A stretch of 64,000 nt of DNA from Nonomuraea typhae (GCF_009760925.1 NZ_VRLV01000011.1:330009-394008); one strand, 5' to 3'; positions 34,347 through 43,681 are shown, counted from the first letter of the stretch. The notes: generated by a model not told the origin, from the letters alone. A program made the numbers and translations.

Positions 34347-35423
34347 TTAGGACTCCAGGGCGGGCTGGCCGACGACGCGGTTGATCCAGGTGTCCGGGTC
34401 GGCTATCTCCGCGATCGTGGGCAGGGTTTCCGGGGAGGTCCAGACCTTGTTGAAGTTGTCCATGCCCACCTTGCCGACCACGTGCCGGACGAACGCGGAC
34501 CCCTCGGCGTACTGCTTCATCTTCAGCTCGATGCCCAGCAACTTGCGGACAGTCCGGTCGAACTTGGAGGTGCTCTCGCGGCGGGCGGCGAACTTGGCGC
34601 GGATGTCGGCCACCGACGGGACCACCGAGGGCCCCACCGCGTCCATCACGTAGTCCCCGTGGCCCTCGACCAGGGTCATCACGGCCGTCAGGCGGTCGAG
34701 GATCTCCTTCTGGGCCGGGGACTGGATGACGTCGATCAGGTTGCCCTCGCCGCCGCGGACCACGTCGGCCACGGTGTCGGCGGCGCTGCGCAGCCGTTCC
34801 AGGATCGTGGGCAGGTCGAGGTCGGAGGCCAGGAGGAACTCGGTCATCTGCGAGCGCACGTACTCCCGCAGCCACGGCACCCCGGTGAACTGGACCCGGT
34901 GCGTCTCCTCGTGCAGGCAGACCCAGAGGCGGAAATCGCGCGGGTGCACGTTCATCTCGCGCTCGGCGTTGACGATGTTCGGCGCGACCAGGGTCAGGCG
35001 GCCCGTGGGCTCCTGGCCGGTGGGGTCGGGCGGGAGGAACAGCTCGTACTGGCCCAGCACCCTGGAGGCCAGGAACGCCAGGACGGCGCCCACTTCGACG
35101 CCGGTGATGCGGGAGCCGACCGCGGTCACGATGGCCGGAGGCGGGTTGTCGTTGTTGCCCATCCGCTCGGTCAGCGGTTCGAGGACGACGCGGAAGCCCT
35201 CGACGTTGGCCCGGATCCAGCCGGGACGGTCGACGATGGTCGCCGGCTGCGGCGGGGCCTCCGTGTGGATCTTGGTGAACTCGCGCACGTGGCCCTCGGC
35301 TTCACGGGAGAGCGTGCGGAGTTCCGTGACCGCCTGTCTGGCCTCCTCACGGCTTACCTGCGGACCGGGGCGCACGAGGCGCGTGCCGGTCGATACGGCC
35401 AGATCCCAGTCGATCACCTGCAT
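34347..35423 (-). CDS. DUF2342 zinc-dependent metalloprotease-like protein
   Basis: A 358-residue actinobacterial zincin (DUF2342). It has the metal motif LHEETHRVQFTGVPWLREY (HExxH) and, further on, LVEGHGDYVMDAVG with the third ligand. APNIVNAEREMNV is also typical. The family is sometimes labelled coenzyme F420 biosynthesis-associated, but no F420 gene is here and the substrate is unknown. The standard neighbours are dacB upstream and tilS downstream. The dacB neighbour is kept (34 bases); tilS is displaced by the cassette. Confidence 0.9.
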   Translation of the reverse strand: MQVIDWDLAVSTGTRLVRPGPQVSREEARQAVTELRTLSREAEGHVREFTKIHTEAPPQPATIVDRPGWIRANVEGFRVVLEPLTERMGNNDNPPPAIVTAVGSRITGVEVGAVLAFLASRVLGQYELFLPPDPTGQEPTGRLTLVAPNIVNAEREMNVHPRDFRLWVCLHEETHRVQFTGVPWLREYVRSQMTEFLLASDLDLPTILERLRSAADTVADVVRGGEGNLIDVIQSPAQKEILDRLTAVMTLVEGHGDYVMDAVGPSVVPSVADIRAKFAARRESTSKFDRTVRKLLGIELKMKQYAEGSAFVRHVVGKVGMDNFNKVWTSPETLPTIAEIADPDTWINRVVGQPALES

Positions 35424-35457
35424 GCCTCCACCGTACGTGGTCGGGCGGACATGTGCG

Positions 35458-36861
35458 CTAGGAGCGTGCGACTATCGCGGCCAGCCGGTCGAGCACCGGC
35501 TCGGCCGAGGCCGGCACCTTGTCGGCCATGAAGGCGAAGGTGACCAGGCGGCCGTCCTTCGTGGTGGCGAAGCCGGCCAGGGTGTTGACGTTGTTGAGGG
35601 TGCCGGTTTTGGCGCGGACCAGGCCGACCTGGCCCTTGCTGTCGGAGGTGGTGAAGCGGCGGCCGTTGCCGAGGGTGCCGGAGAATCCGGCCACGGGCAT
35701 GCCCGAGGCCACGGCGTGGAGTTCCGGGTGCTGCGGGGAGCCGGCCAGCGCGACGAGGCGGGCGAGGGCGTCGGCGCTGATGCGGTTCCTGGTGGACAGC
35801 CCGCTGCCGTCGGAGATCTGGATGCCGCGGGTGACGCCCAGGCGTTTGAGTACGGCGAGCACCGCCTGGGACCCGCCCTCGAAGGAGGCGGGCCGGCCTT
35901 CCTTGACGGCGACCTGCCTGGCCAGCGCCTCGGACAGGTCGTTGTCGCTGAAGGTCAGCGCGTGCTCGACCAGGGCGTAGACGGGCGGGGAGTCGACTTT
36001 GCCGAGTTCGGCGGCGCCCTGGGGGGCCTTGGCCGGGGCGATGGACTTCGAGACGGCTATGCCGTACTTGCCGAGCAGTTTGGCGAACGCGGCGGCGGCG
36101 ACCTGCGGCGGGTTGGAGACGCGGGGCTGAGAGCGCGCCGGGTTCTGCTTGGCCTCGTCGATGGTCAGCGCGTGGATGGGCGCGACGTTGCCGTCGGGGA
36201 TGTAGCTGGGCTTCCAGCCGGGGGCGACGGGTGAGCCGGTGTACAGGGAGGTGTCGTAGCCGAGGGTGACCTTTTTGACGCCCTTCGCCTTCAGGGCTTC
36301 TGCGGTACGGCCGGCCAGCGTGGCCAGGGAGGCGGGTTTGGGGTAGGTCGTCGGCTTGGCCGAAGGGCCCGCCAGTGTGGGGTCGCCGCCGCCCACGAGG
36401 ATGACCGATCCCGGCGTCTTGCCCTGCACGACCCTCGTGGACAGGCGGGCGTCGGGGCCGAGCGAGGCCAGGGCGGCCACGGTGGTGACGACCTTGGTCG
36501 TGGAGGCGGGGACGATGCCGGCGTCGGCGTTCGCGGCGAAGATGCGCTGGCCGGACCGGGCGTCGAGGACGACCGCGCCGACGCTGCCGCCGAGCGCTTT
36601 GTCACCCAGCGCATCGGTGAGTAGTTCCGCCAAAGTACCCTTAGTCGGGAGAGGTCCGTCTCCACCCGAGGCCAGCACAGGTCCTGCGGTGATCACCGGG
36701 ACGGAAGGAGACGCGGTCGGCCGCTCGGCTGGGTGCGGGGCCTGCCTCGTCAGGGCCGCCAGGCTGAATTCGGTCTGCACCGCGTAGACGCCGGTGATGA
36801 TCGTCATGGCCTGGAGCAGGGCGAGAGTGGTCACCACCACCCACCGCTCACGCCGTGCCAC
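35458..36861 (-). CDS. dacB: D-alanyl-D-alanine carboxypeptidase/endopeptidase (PBP4 family)
   Basis: A 467-residue penicillin-binding protein. A signal anchor (VVVTTLALLQAMTIITGVYA) leads to the catalytic S-x-x-K in VPASTTKVVTTVAAL, the S-x-N equivalent in FSDNDLSEALA and the KTG triad in VRAKTGTLNNVNTLAGF. The long region between the first and second motif is the extra domain of class C PBP4. It trims or cross-link-cuts peptidoglycan outside the membrane. It diverges from ppa. Confidence 0.95.
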   Translation of the reverse strand: MARRERWVVVTTLALLQAMTIITGVYAVQTEFSLAALTRQAPHPAERPTASPSVPVITAGPVLASGGDGPLPTKGTLAELLTDALGDKALGGSVGAVVLDARSGQRIFAANADAGIVPASTTKVVTTVAALASLGPDARLSTRVVQGKTPGSVILVGGGDPTLAGPSAKPTTYPKPASLATLAGRTAEALKAKGVKKVTLGYDTSLYTGSPVAPGWKPSYIPDGNVAPIHALTIDEAKQNPARSQPRVSNPPQVAAAAFAKLLGKYGIAVSKSIAPAKAPQGAAELGKVDSPPVYALVEHALTFSDNDLSEALARQVAVKEGRPASFEGGSQAVLAVLKRLGVTRGIQISDGSGLSTRNRISADALARLVALAGSPQHPELHAVASGMPVAGFSGTLGNGRRFTTSDSKGQVGLVRAKTGTLNNVNTLAGFATTKDGRLVTFAFMADKVPASAEPVLDRLAAIVARS

Positions 36862-36946
36862 GTCGCCTGACCCTCTCTCGCTAGTTCACCTACGAGACAT
36901 TAACGCCCAGCCGGGGGTGCCCGGGGGCCTGAGCGGAGGAACCGCG

Positions 36947-37438
36947 GTGGAGTTCGACGTTGTCGTTGAGATTCCCAAGGGGCAACGGAACAAGTACGAG
37001 GTGGACCACGAGACCGGGAAGATCCGGCTCGACCGGCTCCTGTTCACCTCCACGCAGTACCCCGCAGACTACGGCTTCATCGAGAACACCCTCGGTGAGG
37101 ACGGCGACCCCCTCGACGCGCTGGTGCTGCTGCAGGAGCCGACGTTCCCCGGCTGCTACATCACCTGCCGGGCGGTCGGGATGTTCCGCATGACCGACGA
37201 GAAGGGCGGGGACGACAAGGTCCTCTGCGTCCCCGCGACCGACCCCCGGATGGAGCACATCCGCGACATCCACCACGTCCCCGAGTTCGACCGGCTGGAG
37301 ATCCAGCACTTCTTCGAGGTCTACAAGGACCTGGAGCCGGGCAAGTCGGTCGAGGGCGCCAACTGGGTCGGCCGCGTGGAGGCGGAGGCCGAGATCACGC
37401 GCTCCTTCCAGCGCCTCAAGGACCAGGGCCACCACTGA
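36947..37438 (+). CDS. ppa: Inorganic pyrophosphatase
   Basis: A 163-residue family I soluble pyrophosphatase starting FDVVVEIPKGQRNKYEVDHETG, with the metal motif DGDPLDALVL and YKDLEPGKSVEGANWVG. It hydrolyses pyrophosphate and pulls biosynthetic reactions forward. GGAGGA lies six bases before GTG 36947, deciding the start. Its 3' end is followed by tandem repeats and a convergent NlpC/P60 gene. Confidence 0.97.
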   Translation: MEFDVVVEIPKGQRNKYEVDHETGKIRLDRLLFTSTQYPADYGFIENTLGEDGDPLDALVLLQEPTFPGCYITCRAVGMFRMTDEKGGDDKVLCVPATDPRMEHIRDIHHVPEFDRLEIQHFFEVYKDLEPGKSVEGANWVGRVEAEAEITRSFQRLKDQGHH

Positions 37439-37460
37439 CCCCCAGAACACCCACCCTTTT

Positions 37461-37660
37461 CGGTAGCAGGATCGGTGGTTGCCTAAAGAGGGGTGGGGCG
37501 TTTTGGTGGCCGAATCGGTGGTTGCCTAAAGAGGGGTGGGGCGTTTTGGTGGCCGAATCGGTGGTTGCTAAAGAGGGGTGGGGGGTTTGGTAGCCGAATC
37601 GGTGGATGCCCAAAGCAGGCGGCCGGTAGCCGAATCGGTGGGTGCCCCATAGCAAAGGGT
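37461..37660. repeat. Degenerate 43-bp tandem repeat, five copies
   Basis: ATCGGTGGTTGCC begins repeat units at 37471, 37514, 37557, 37598 and 37634 (spacings 43, 43, 41, 36). The first three share TAAAGAGGGGTGGGGCGTTT; the last two are shortened and diverged. It fills the gap between convergent ppa and the NlpC/P60 gene. There are no spacers of variable sequence, so it is not a CRISPR. Confidence 0.9.
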
Positions 37661-37665
37661 GAGTG

Positions 37666-38790
37666 TCAGGTGGGGCGGGTGGCGCCGACCAGGTCGCGGC
37701 GCCACATGGAGGCGATCCTGACCACGTCCCCCGTCTGGGGGGCGTGCACCATGAGGCCCCGGCCGATGTACATGCCGACGTGGTGAATGTCACCGGGATT
37801 GCTGGTGATCCGGCCGAAGAACAGCAGGTCGCCGCGGCGTAGCTGGTTCAGCGGGACGTGGGGCCCCGAGGTCCATTGGGTGCCGGTCCAGTGGTCGATG
37901 CGGACCCCGGCCCGCTCCCACGCCCGCATGGTCAGCCCCGAGCAGTCGTAACTGTCCGGCCCGTCGGCCGCCCACACGTAGGGTTTGCCCAGCTGTGTCA
38001 GCACCCAGTTGGCGGCGAGGTCGCCGTTGGTCGACCCCGTTCCGACGTACGGCCTGGCCCCCGCGCTGAAGCCGGCCCGTTCGACGGCCGCGGCGCGTTC
38101 CCTGGCCAGCCGGTCGGCCAGGCTGCGCGCCGCGTCGACCTGGTCCTGAAGCTTGCTCTCCCGGACCCGCAGCGCCTTGGTCTGCCGTGTCTGCTCGGCG
38201 ACGGCGGTCTCGGCGGCGGCCTTGGCCTTGGCGGCGTTCTCCATGGCGGCCTGCTGGACGGTGAAGGCGTCGTCGGCCTGGGCGCGCAGGATCTCGGCCA
38301 CCTTCTGCGCGGCCCGCATCCGGTCGAGGATGATGGTGCGCTCGCCGCCCATCTGCTCGAGCACCGAGGCTCGGTGCAGGAACCCCTCGCTGTTGTCGGT
38401 CATGAGGGTGAGCATCGGCCCGCTGATGGTGAAGCCGCCGTAGGCTTCGGCGGCGATGGCCGCCACGGCCGATCTGGCCTGCTCGAAGTGCGCCTCGGCG
38501 CTGAGCAGCCGGGCGCGGGCGTCGACTGCGGCGGCCTTGGCCGCGGTGAGCTTCACCAGTTCCCCGTTGTACGCCTCGATCAGCCGTTCGGCGGTCGCGG
38601 CCAGTTCGTCGAGCCTGCCTTGGGCGGCCGCCAGCTTGGCGGTCGCCGCCCCGAGCGCCTTGTTCTTGTCCCGTACGGCGTCGCGAGCCTCGGCCACGTC
38701 GTCCGCGGATGGTCGCGGCTCGGCGTGGGCAGGCGGGCACAGGGTGGCGATCAGGCAGGCGACCACGAGTCCAGCTCTGACGGAGTGCAT
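37666..38790 (-). CDS. Secreted NlpC/P60 peptidoglycan hydrolase (second copy)
   Basis: A 374-residue protein with a signal peptide (LVVACLIATLCPPAHA), a coiled coil (about 30-225) and a C-terminal NlpC/P60 domain with the catalytic Cys in YDCSGLTMRAW and a His in IHHVGMYIG. It ends HAPQTGDVVRIASMWRRD, nearly the same as the 3027-4070 protein. It probably cleaves stem peptides during division or growth. Unlike the paralogue, it has no riboswitch leader; only 82 bases separate it from the next gene. Confidence 0.92.
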   Translation of the reverse strand: MHSVRAGLVVACLIATLCPPAHAEPRPSADDVAEARDAVRDKNKALGAATAKLAAAQGRLDELAATAERLIEAYNGELVKLTAAKAAAVDARARLLSAEAHFEQARSAVAAIAAEAYGGFTISGPMLTLMTDNSEGFLHRASVLEQMGGERTIILDRMRAAQKVAEILRAQADDAFTVQQAAMENAAKAKAAAETAVAEQTRQTKALRVRESKLQDQVDAARSLADRLARERAAAVERAGFSAGARPYVGTGSTNGDLAANWVLTQLGKPYVWAADGPDSYDCSGLTMRAWERAGVRIDHWTGTQWTSGPHVPLNQLRRGDLLFFGRITSNPGDIHHVGMYIGRGLMVHAPQTGDVVRIASMWRRDLVGATRPT

Positions 38791-38871
38791 AGATCCCCCT
38801 CGCTCATGGTCACTCTATGCACACAGTTCCCAGTCGCTACTCGCTGCACACATGAACCACACGCAACGTAG

Positions 38872-39513
38872 TCATCGCAGGCGAAACAGGCGTTCTATCC
38901 AGGGCCGGACACCAATGGGGGGAGGTGTCGCAGCACGGGGGTAGGTGAAGACAGGTGTCTGGCTTCCGTACGCAGCGTGAAGTTCGGCGGCTTTACACCA
39001 GTCGGCCCCGACCCGGGCGGCGGCCCAGGCGGCGGCGATGGCCGGGCGTGACTCCTGGTGCCGGGCGTAGGTCTGGTAGAGGGTCATCGTGGCGGCGGCG
39101 GCGAGGTGGCCGTCGCCGGGGTAGGCGGTTCCGGCCAGGTAGGGGGCGGTGACCCGGCCGCCGTGGCCGGTGTCGAGTGCCCAGGTCCAGTTGGCCAGGA
39201 CGAGGCCGAGCACGGCGTCGGGGACGGTGGCGGCCGCGCCGTACATGCGCTCCTGACGTGAGCCGGTGAGGCGGCGGGAGGTCCACAGCCAGTCGAGCTC
39301 GGCGGGCGGCTGGCCGCCGGCCAGCCAGGACAGGACGGCCAGGCCGCGGGCGGTGCGCAACCGGCACAGTTCGAGCAGGTCGCGCTGCATGCGAGGGCCG
39401 GTGTCGAGCCAGGTGGGCCAGGCGATGCGGTGGCCCTTGTCGACCAGGGCGAGCAGGTCGTCGCGCACGGGCAGCGGGCAGACGCGGCACCCGCGCAGCT
39501 CGAACGCCTCCAC
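38872..39513 (-). CDS. Hypothetical protein co-transcribed with the sigma factor
   Basis: A 213-residue soluble protein that I do not recognise. It is rich in Ala, Leu, Arg and Trp, with CRVCPLP near the N-terminus, and is mostly helical. It starts five bases after the stop of the upstream sigma-factor gene, so the two form an operon. It may be a partner or target of that sigma factor. Confidence 0.7.
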   Translation of the reverse strand: MEAFELRGCRVCPLPVRDDLLALVDKGHRIAWPTWLDTGPRMQRDLLELCRLRTARGLAVLSWLAGGQPPAELDWLWTSRRLTGSRQERMYGAAATVPDAVLGLVLANWTWALDTGHGGRVTAPYLAGTAYPGDGHLAAAATMTLYQTYARHQESRPAIAAAWAAARVGADWCKAAELHAAYGSQTPVFTYPRAATPPPIGVRPWIERLFRLR

Positions 39514-39518
39514 CTGGC

Positions 39519-40955
39519 TCAGCTCGCGGACGGGTCTGGGGCGGCGGGCGGCGTGTCGGCGGTTCGGGGCGGGGTGGGTTCCGGGCTGGCGCTCGGCGTC
39601 ACCGGGCTGGGGGTGGCCGGGGGCGGGGTCGTGGGGCAGGGGGTGCGGGTGGGGCGGCCTTGAGGGTCCCGGGTGGGGCGGCCATGGGGGTCGCGGGTGG
39701 CCTGGCCGCCGCCGGGGATGCCCGGCTCGGCGCCACCGGGCGATGACGGGGCAGGGGTGGGCGCGGCGGATGAGGTCGGAGAGCGGGTGGTCCGGGAGGG
39801 GGACGGAGCGGGTGAGGAAGGGGTGCGGGTCGCGGGCGGGGCGGTGACGGGTGGCGTCACGGCCGGGAGGTCGGTCGCGGCGATCCCCTGGATCGGGCGG
39901 GTGGTGGCGTTGTCGGGGATGGGTTCGACCCGGATCGTGGTGTCCTGCGGGTCGGGGGCCCAGGGGAGTCTGATGCCGGGTGGCTCCCCGGTGGCGGGGA
40001 AGGCGCTGGTGGCCAGGCCGGACAGGTCACCGCTCCCGGTGCCGAACTGGTAGAAGACGATCCCGATGGCGATCACTGTGACCACGGCCGCCAGCGCGCC
40101 AGCCAGCGCACGATGGCGCTTACCGCCCTTCTTCTCCCCCGGGCGGGGAAAGCCGGCGGCGTCCAGGATGCCGGCGCGCCGGGCGACGTAGCGGCGGTAG
40201 GGCACGAGTTCGGGATCGACGAAGCAGCTCATCACCCGGACCCGCAGCGATTCCGGCAAGGGGGCGGCGGGCAGCAGTTCGAAGACCTTCGCGGCCGAGA
40301 TCGCCCGGGTGTGGTGCGGCGCGCACAGCTCGCAGTGGGCGACGTGCCTGACGAGGTGCCGGCGCATCTCGACGGTGAGCTCGCCGGCGAAGCCCGTCAG
40401 GATGCGGGCGCGGCGCGGGCAGTCGTAGGGGCCCTTCCTGGCCAGGAACTCCGCGGTCACGGCCTCGCGCAGCCGCTCGCGGGCGGCCTCCTCGGCCAGT
40501 TCGACCTGCCGGGGCGCGAGGCCGAGGATGACGGCGAGGTCGGCGGTGGGCAGTTCGTGGCGGGTGCTCAGCTCCAGCAGCTCGCGGTCGCCGGCGGGCA
40601 GGCTGTGCGTGGCGTTCCACGCCATGATCCGCAGGTCCGCGTCGCCCGGGTCGGCGGGCTCCGGCGCCTCGGTCGGCGCCGGGGAGGCGTCGGGCGGGGC
40701 CGACAGCCGGCGGACCGCGCAGGCGCCGCGGGCCAGCGCGTACAGCCAGGGGCGCAGCCGTTCCGGCTCGGCCAGCGCGAAGATGTGCGCTTCCGCGGCG
40801 ATAAGCGTGTCGCGAAGCGCCACCTGCGCGCTGTCGGAGCTGAGAAGAAGGGACCAGCAGTATTGGTAGATGCCCTCGGCGTACGTGTCGTAGAGCGCGG
40901 CCAGAGCACCCGGGTCGTCGGCACGGAGGGCCTCGACCAGCAGGCGGTCATTCAT
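39519..40955 (-). CDS. ECF-like sigma factor fused to a ZAS-like domain, membrane helix and Pro/Thr-rich tail
   Basis: A 478-residue mosaic. Residues about 5-85 are a sigma-70 region 2 (ALAALYDTYAEGIYQYCWSLL, LRPWLYALARG). Residues 105-165 resemble region 4 (LPTADLAVILGLAPRQVELA). Residues 195-215 contain H204-x3-C208-x2-C211, the zinc anti-sigma (ZAS) pattern. Residues about 285-303 form a single membrane helix. The last ~165 are extracellular Pro/Thr/Ser-rich sequence with the repeat RDPHGRPTRDPQGRPT. Sigma and anti-sigma functions thus appear in one membrane-tethered polypeptide. Region 4 is divergent, so sigma activity is not certain. The upstream leader is AT-rich. Confidence 0.75.
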   Translation of the reverse strand: MNDRLLVEALRADDPGALAALYDTYAEGIYQYCWSLLLSSDSAQVALRDTLIAAEAHIFALAEPERLRPWLYALARGACAVRRLSAPPDASPAPTEAPEPADPGDADLRIMAWNATHSLPAGDRELLELSTRHELPTADLAVILGLAPRQVELAEEAARERLREAVTAEFLARKGPYDCPRRARILTGFAGELTVEMRRHLVRHVAHCELCAPHHTRAISAAKVFELLPAAPLPESLRVRVMSCFVDPELVPYRRYVARRAGILDAAGFPRPGEKKGGKRHRALAGALAAVVTVIAIGIVFYQFGTGSGDLSGLATSAFPATGEPPGIRLPWAPDPQDTTIRVEPIPDNATTRPIQGIAATDLPAVTPPVTAPPATRTPSSPAPSPSRTTRSPTSSAAPTPAPSSPGGAEPGIPGGGQATRDPHGRPTRDPQGRPTRTPCPTTPPPATPSPVTPSASPEPTPPRTADTPPAAPDPSAS

Positions 40956-41089
40956 GTAGCCGAAGGTAATGGATTGGTAACTAGCAGTTCTACCGATTCA
41001 GCGCTAATGACAGAAAGGCCCCTGGATCATTTCCGATATTCCCGAGAGTTTTGACATCTGGGGCGTGAGTAATATTTATCGTAAATCGG
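40956..41089. other. Intergenic region upstream of the sigma factor gene
   Basis: A 134-base gap, clearly AT-richer than its surroundings, between two minus-strand genes. It probably holds the sigma gene promoter. No hairpin or small ORF stands out. Confidence 0.4.
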
Positions 41090-41887
41090 TCAGGGCTTGT
41101 CGCCCGGCAGCACGGTCCGGCCCCGGTCCACGGCGAACGGCTCGGTCGTGGGCAGCACCGTGTGCACCGGCACCGCGCCGCCAAGCGCCAGTTCCTCGTA
41201 CGGCCGGCCGGTCGAACCCCAGGTGCGGGCGACGACCTCGGTCCTGGCCACCCGCGCCCCCTCGGGCAGGCCCTCGACCGTGAGGATGAAGCGCGGCGGC
41301 TCGCCCGCCCGCACGTCGTCCACGAACGCGTATCCACCGCCGACCAGCTTGCCCGCCGCATCGCGCAGCAGCGCGTTCACGACCAGGCTGCTCGCGGGCA
41401 GCGAGTAGGGATTGTCCACATACCCGGTGATCAGGTAGGAGCCGTCCTTCTGCTTGAGCGTCTGCACGCCCGAGACCGGGAACTGCCGGAAGGCCGAGGC
41501 GATCCGGGCCGCCGGCCGCCACTGGGCCGGACGGTACTCGATCGTCACCTTGGCCGGCTTCTCCGACGCGCTCGCCTGCCCGGAGAAGGGCAGCGACCCG
41601 CCCGGCGGGACGGCGTCCAGCGGCTGATCCATCCGCACGACCTCGGCGCCCGCGGCGTCGCGGCCCACCACCGTGGCCACCACGTGCTCGCCGAAGTGCC
41701 ACGGGTTGGCGTTGGTGAGCACGCCGGCCCAGGCCACGGCGTAGCCCGAGGCGGTCTTGACGGTGGTCGAGACCTGCTCCTTGAGCGTGAGCGGCTTGAG
41801 CTGGGTCGGCTCCGCTTCGGTTGAGCACCCGGTCAAGAAGATCGCGCCGAGTGCGAGGACAGTGACGGTTCGGCTACGCAGGATCAC
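41090..41887 (-). CDS. Lipoprotein of unknown function
   Basis: A 265-residue exported protein with a lipoprotein signal (RSRTVTVLALGAIFLTGCST, lipobox LTGC). The mature part is beta-rich with two related halves (AVAWAGVLTNANPWHFGEHVVATV and LITGYVDNPYSLPASSLVVNALL), both resembling FxLyD-type immunoglobulin-like modules that occur on secreted actinobacterial proteins. GTG 41887 gives a normal signal peptide. A longer frame from ATG 41920 begins inside the terminator hairpin of the upstream gene, which argues against it. Confidence 0.75.
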   Translation of the reverse strand: MILRSRTVTVLALGAIFLTGCSTEAEPTQLKPLTLKEQVSTTVKTASGYAVAWAGVLTNANPWHFGEHVVATVVGRDAAGAEVVRMDQPLDAVPPGGSLPFSGQASASEKPAKVTIEYRPAQWRPAARIASAFRQFPVSGVQTLKQKDGSYLITGYVDNPYSLPASSLVVNALLRDAAGKLVGGGYAFVDDVRAGEPPRFILTVEGLPEGARVARTEVVARTWGSTGRPYEELALGGAVPVHTVLPTTEPFAVDRGRTVLPGDKP

Positions 41888-41911
41888 TTTGCCGTGATAG
41901 CCGGTGCATGG

Positions 41912-41944
41912 GTAGGTCATGCGCGGGACACGCGCAGGACCTAC
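41912..41944 (-). terminator. Terminator of the ABC-F gene
   Basis: GTAGGTCATGCGC and GCGCAGGACCTAC form a 13-bp stem with one mismatch and a seven-base loop, 22 bases past the ABC-F stop in the minus direction. Confidence 0.8.
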
Positions 41945-41965
41945 CCATTCTTTAAGAAGGGCCCC

Positions 41966-43576
41966 TTATCGAGGACGTACGACCCGCGTCTCGTCCCAGA
42001 CCGGTTCCGCGGCCTCGTACACGCTCCCGTCGGCGCCGAAGACCAGGTAGCGGTCGAAGTCGGCGGCGAACCAGCGGTCGTGGGTGACCGCCAGGACCGT
42101 GCCGTCGAAGGCGTCCAGGCCCACCTGGAGCGCTTCCGCGCTGGCCAGGTCCAGGTTGTCGGTCGGCTCGTCGAGCAGCAGCAATGTGGCGCCGGACAAC
42201 TCCAGCAGCAGGATCTGCAGCCGCGCCTGCTGCCCGCCGGAGAGCGTCTCGAACCGCTGGTCGGCGATGAGCCCGGCCAGCTCGTAGCGGGCCAGGATCT
42301 TCATGGCCTCGTTCTTGAGCCTGGCGTGCTCGGTCATGACGATCTCGACCGAGCTGCGGCCGTGCAGGTCGGGCCGGGCGTGGGTCTGGGCGAACAACCC
42401 GGGCACGACGCGGGCGCCGAGCCTGGCCCCGCCGGTGTGGCGCACGTCCTCGCCGGAGATCAGGCGCAGGAAGTGCGACTTGCCGGACCCGTTGGAGCCG
42501 AGGACCGCGACCCGCTCGCCGTACCAGATCTCGGTGGAGAAGGGCTTCATCAGCCCGGTCAGCTCGAGCTCCTCGCAGATGACCGCGCGCTTTCCGGTGC
42601 GCCCGCCCTTGAGCCGCATGCGGATGTTCTGCTCGCTGGGCGTCTGCTCCGGCGGCCCGGCCTCCTCGAACCTGCGCAGCCGCGTCTGCGCCGCGTGGTA
42701 GGCGGGGGCCATGCCGTCGTTGTAGCGCGCCTTGTTCTTGAGCATGATGACCAGGGCCTTGAGCTTGGCGTGCTCCTCGTCCCAGCGCCGCCGCAGCTCT
42801 TCGAGCCGCTCGTTGCGGGCCCGCCGGGCGTCGGCGTAGGTGGCGAAACTTCCGCCATGGATCCAGATATTTCCGGACTCGACGGTCACGATGCGGTCGG
42901 CCGCGTTGGCCAGCAACTGCCGGTCGTGGCTGACCAGCAGCACCGTCTTGGGCGTTTCCCGAAGCTGCCGCTCCAGCCACTCCTTGCCCGGGACGTCCAG
43001 GTAGTTGTCCGGCTCGTCCAGCAGCAGCGTCTGATCCGGCCCGCGCAGGAGCGCTTCAAGCACCAGCCGCTTCTGCTCGCCACCGGACAAGGTGGCCACA
43101 TCACGATATTTCACGCTGTCGTACGGCATGCCGAGCGCGGCCACCGTACACGTGTCCCAGAGCACCTCGATGTCATAACCACCGGCATCGGTGTAGTCGG
43201 TAATCGCCTGGGCATACCGCAGCTGCGTCTTCTCGTCCTCGCGCTCCATCATGGCCAGCTCGGCCTTCTCCAGCCGCGCCGCCGCCTCCCGCACCGCCGG
43301 AGGCGCCACGCTGAGCAGCAGATCATGCACACTGGACCCGTCGCGCACGCTCCCGACGAACTGCCGCATCACGCCCAGCCCACCGGAACTGGCCACACTG
43401 CCCTCGACCGGCTGCGCATCCCCCGCGATCAAGCGCATGAGCGTGGTCTTCCCCGCCCCGTTGGGCCCGACCAGCGCGGCCTTGACACCGTCCCCGATCC
43501 TGAAGGACACATCGTTCAGCAACGGCCGCCCGTCCGGCAGCACGTACGTCAGGTGTCCGACCTCGACGTGTCCCAC
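41966..43576 (-). CDS. ABC-F family ATPase
   Basis: A 536-residue protein with two ABC domains and no membrane segment. Walker A sites are VGPNGAGKTTLM (near 35) and GSNGSGKSHFL (near 340); signatures are LSGGEQKRLVLE and LSGGQQARLQIL; Walker B sites are LLLDEPDNYLD and LLLDEPTDNLD. Both nucleotide-binding domains are linked by a charged helical arm (about 240-300). ABC-F proteins act on the ribosome E site in translation regulation or antibiotic resistance. The start is GTG 43576 with GGAGGGGAA upstream. Its ligand or drug cannot be told from sequence. Confidence 0.93.
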   Translation of the reverse strand: MGHVEVGHLTYVLPDGRPLLNDVSFRIGDGVKAALVGPNGAGKTTLMRLIAGDAQPVEGSVASSGGLGVMRQFVGSVRDGSSVHDLLLSVAPPAVREAAARLEKAELAMMEREDEKTQLRYAQAITDYTDAGGYDIEVLWDTCTVAALGMPYDSVKYRDVATLSGGEQKRLVLEALLRGPDQTLLLDEPDNYLDVPGKEWLERQLRETPKTVLLVSHDRQLLANAADRIVTVESGNIWIHGGSFATYADARRARNERLEELRRRWDEEHAKLKALVIMLKNKARYNDGMAPAYHAAQTRLRRFEEAGPPEQTPSEQNIRMRLKGGRTGKRAVICEELELTGLMKPFSTEIWYGERVAVLGSNGSGKSHFLRLISGEDVRHTGGARLGARVVPGLFAQTHARPDLHGRSSVEIVMTEHARLKNEAMKILARYELAGLIADQRFETLSGGQQARLQILLLELSGATLLLLDEPTDNLDLASAEALQVGLDAFDGTVLAVTHDRWFAADFDRYLVFGADGSVYEAAEPVWDETRVVRPR

Positions 43577-43681
43577 GACGATTCCCCTCCCTAGGCTCTC
43601 GCGCAGGCTACATGCCGCTCCAGCCGGGAGGCATTCCGTTTTTCAGCCCATACGCCCAGCCACACCGCCGCTAGCGGAGCC

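Noticed and set aside
37461..37660. CRISPR array
   Set aside because: Units are continuous and degenerate with no spacers.
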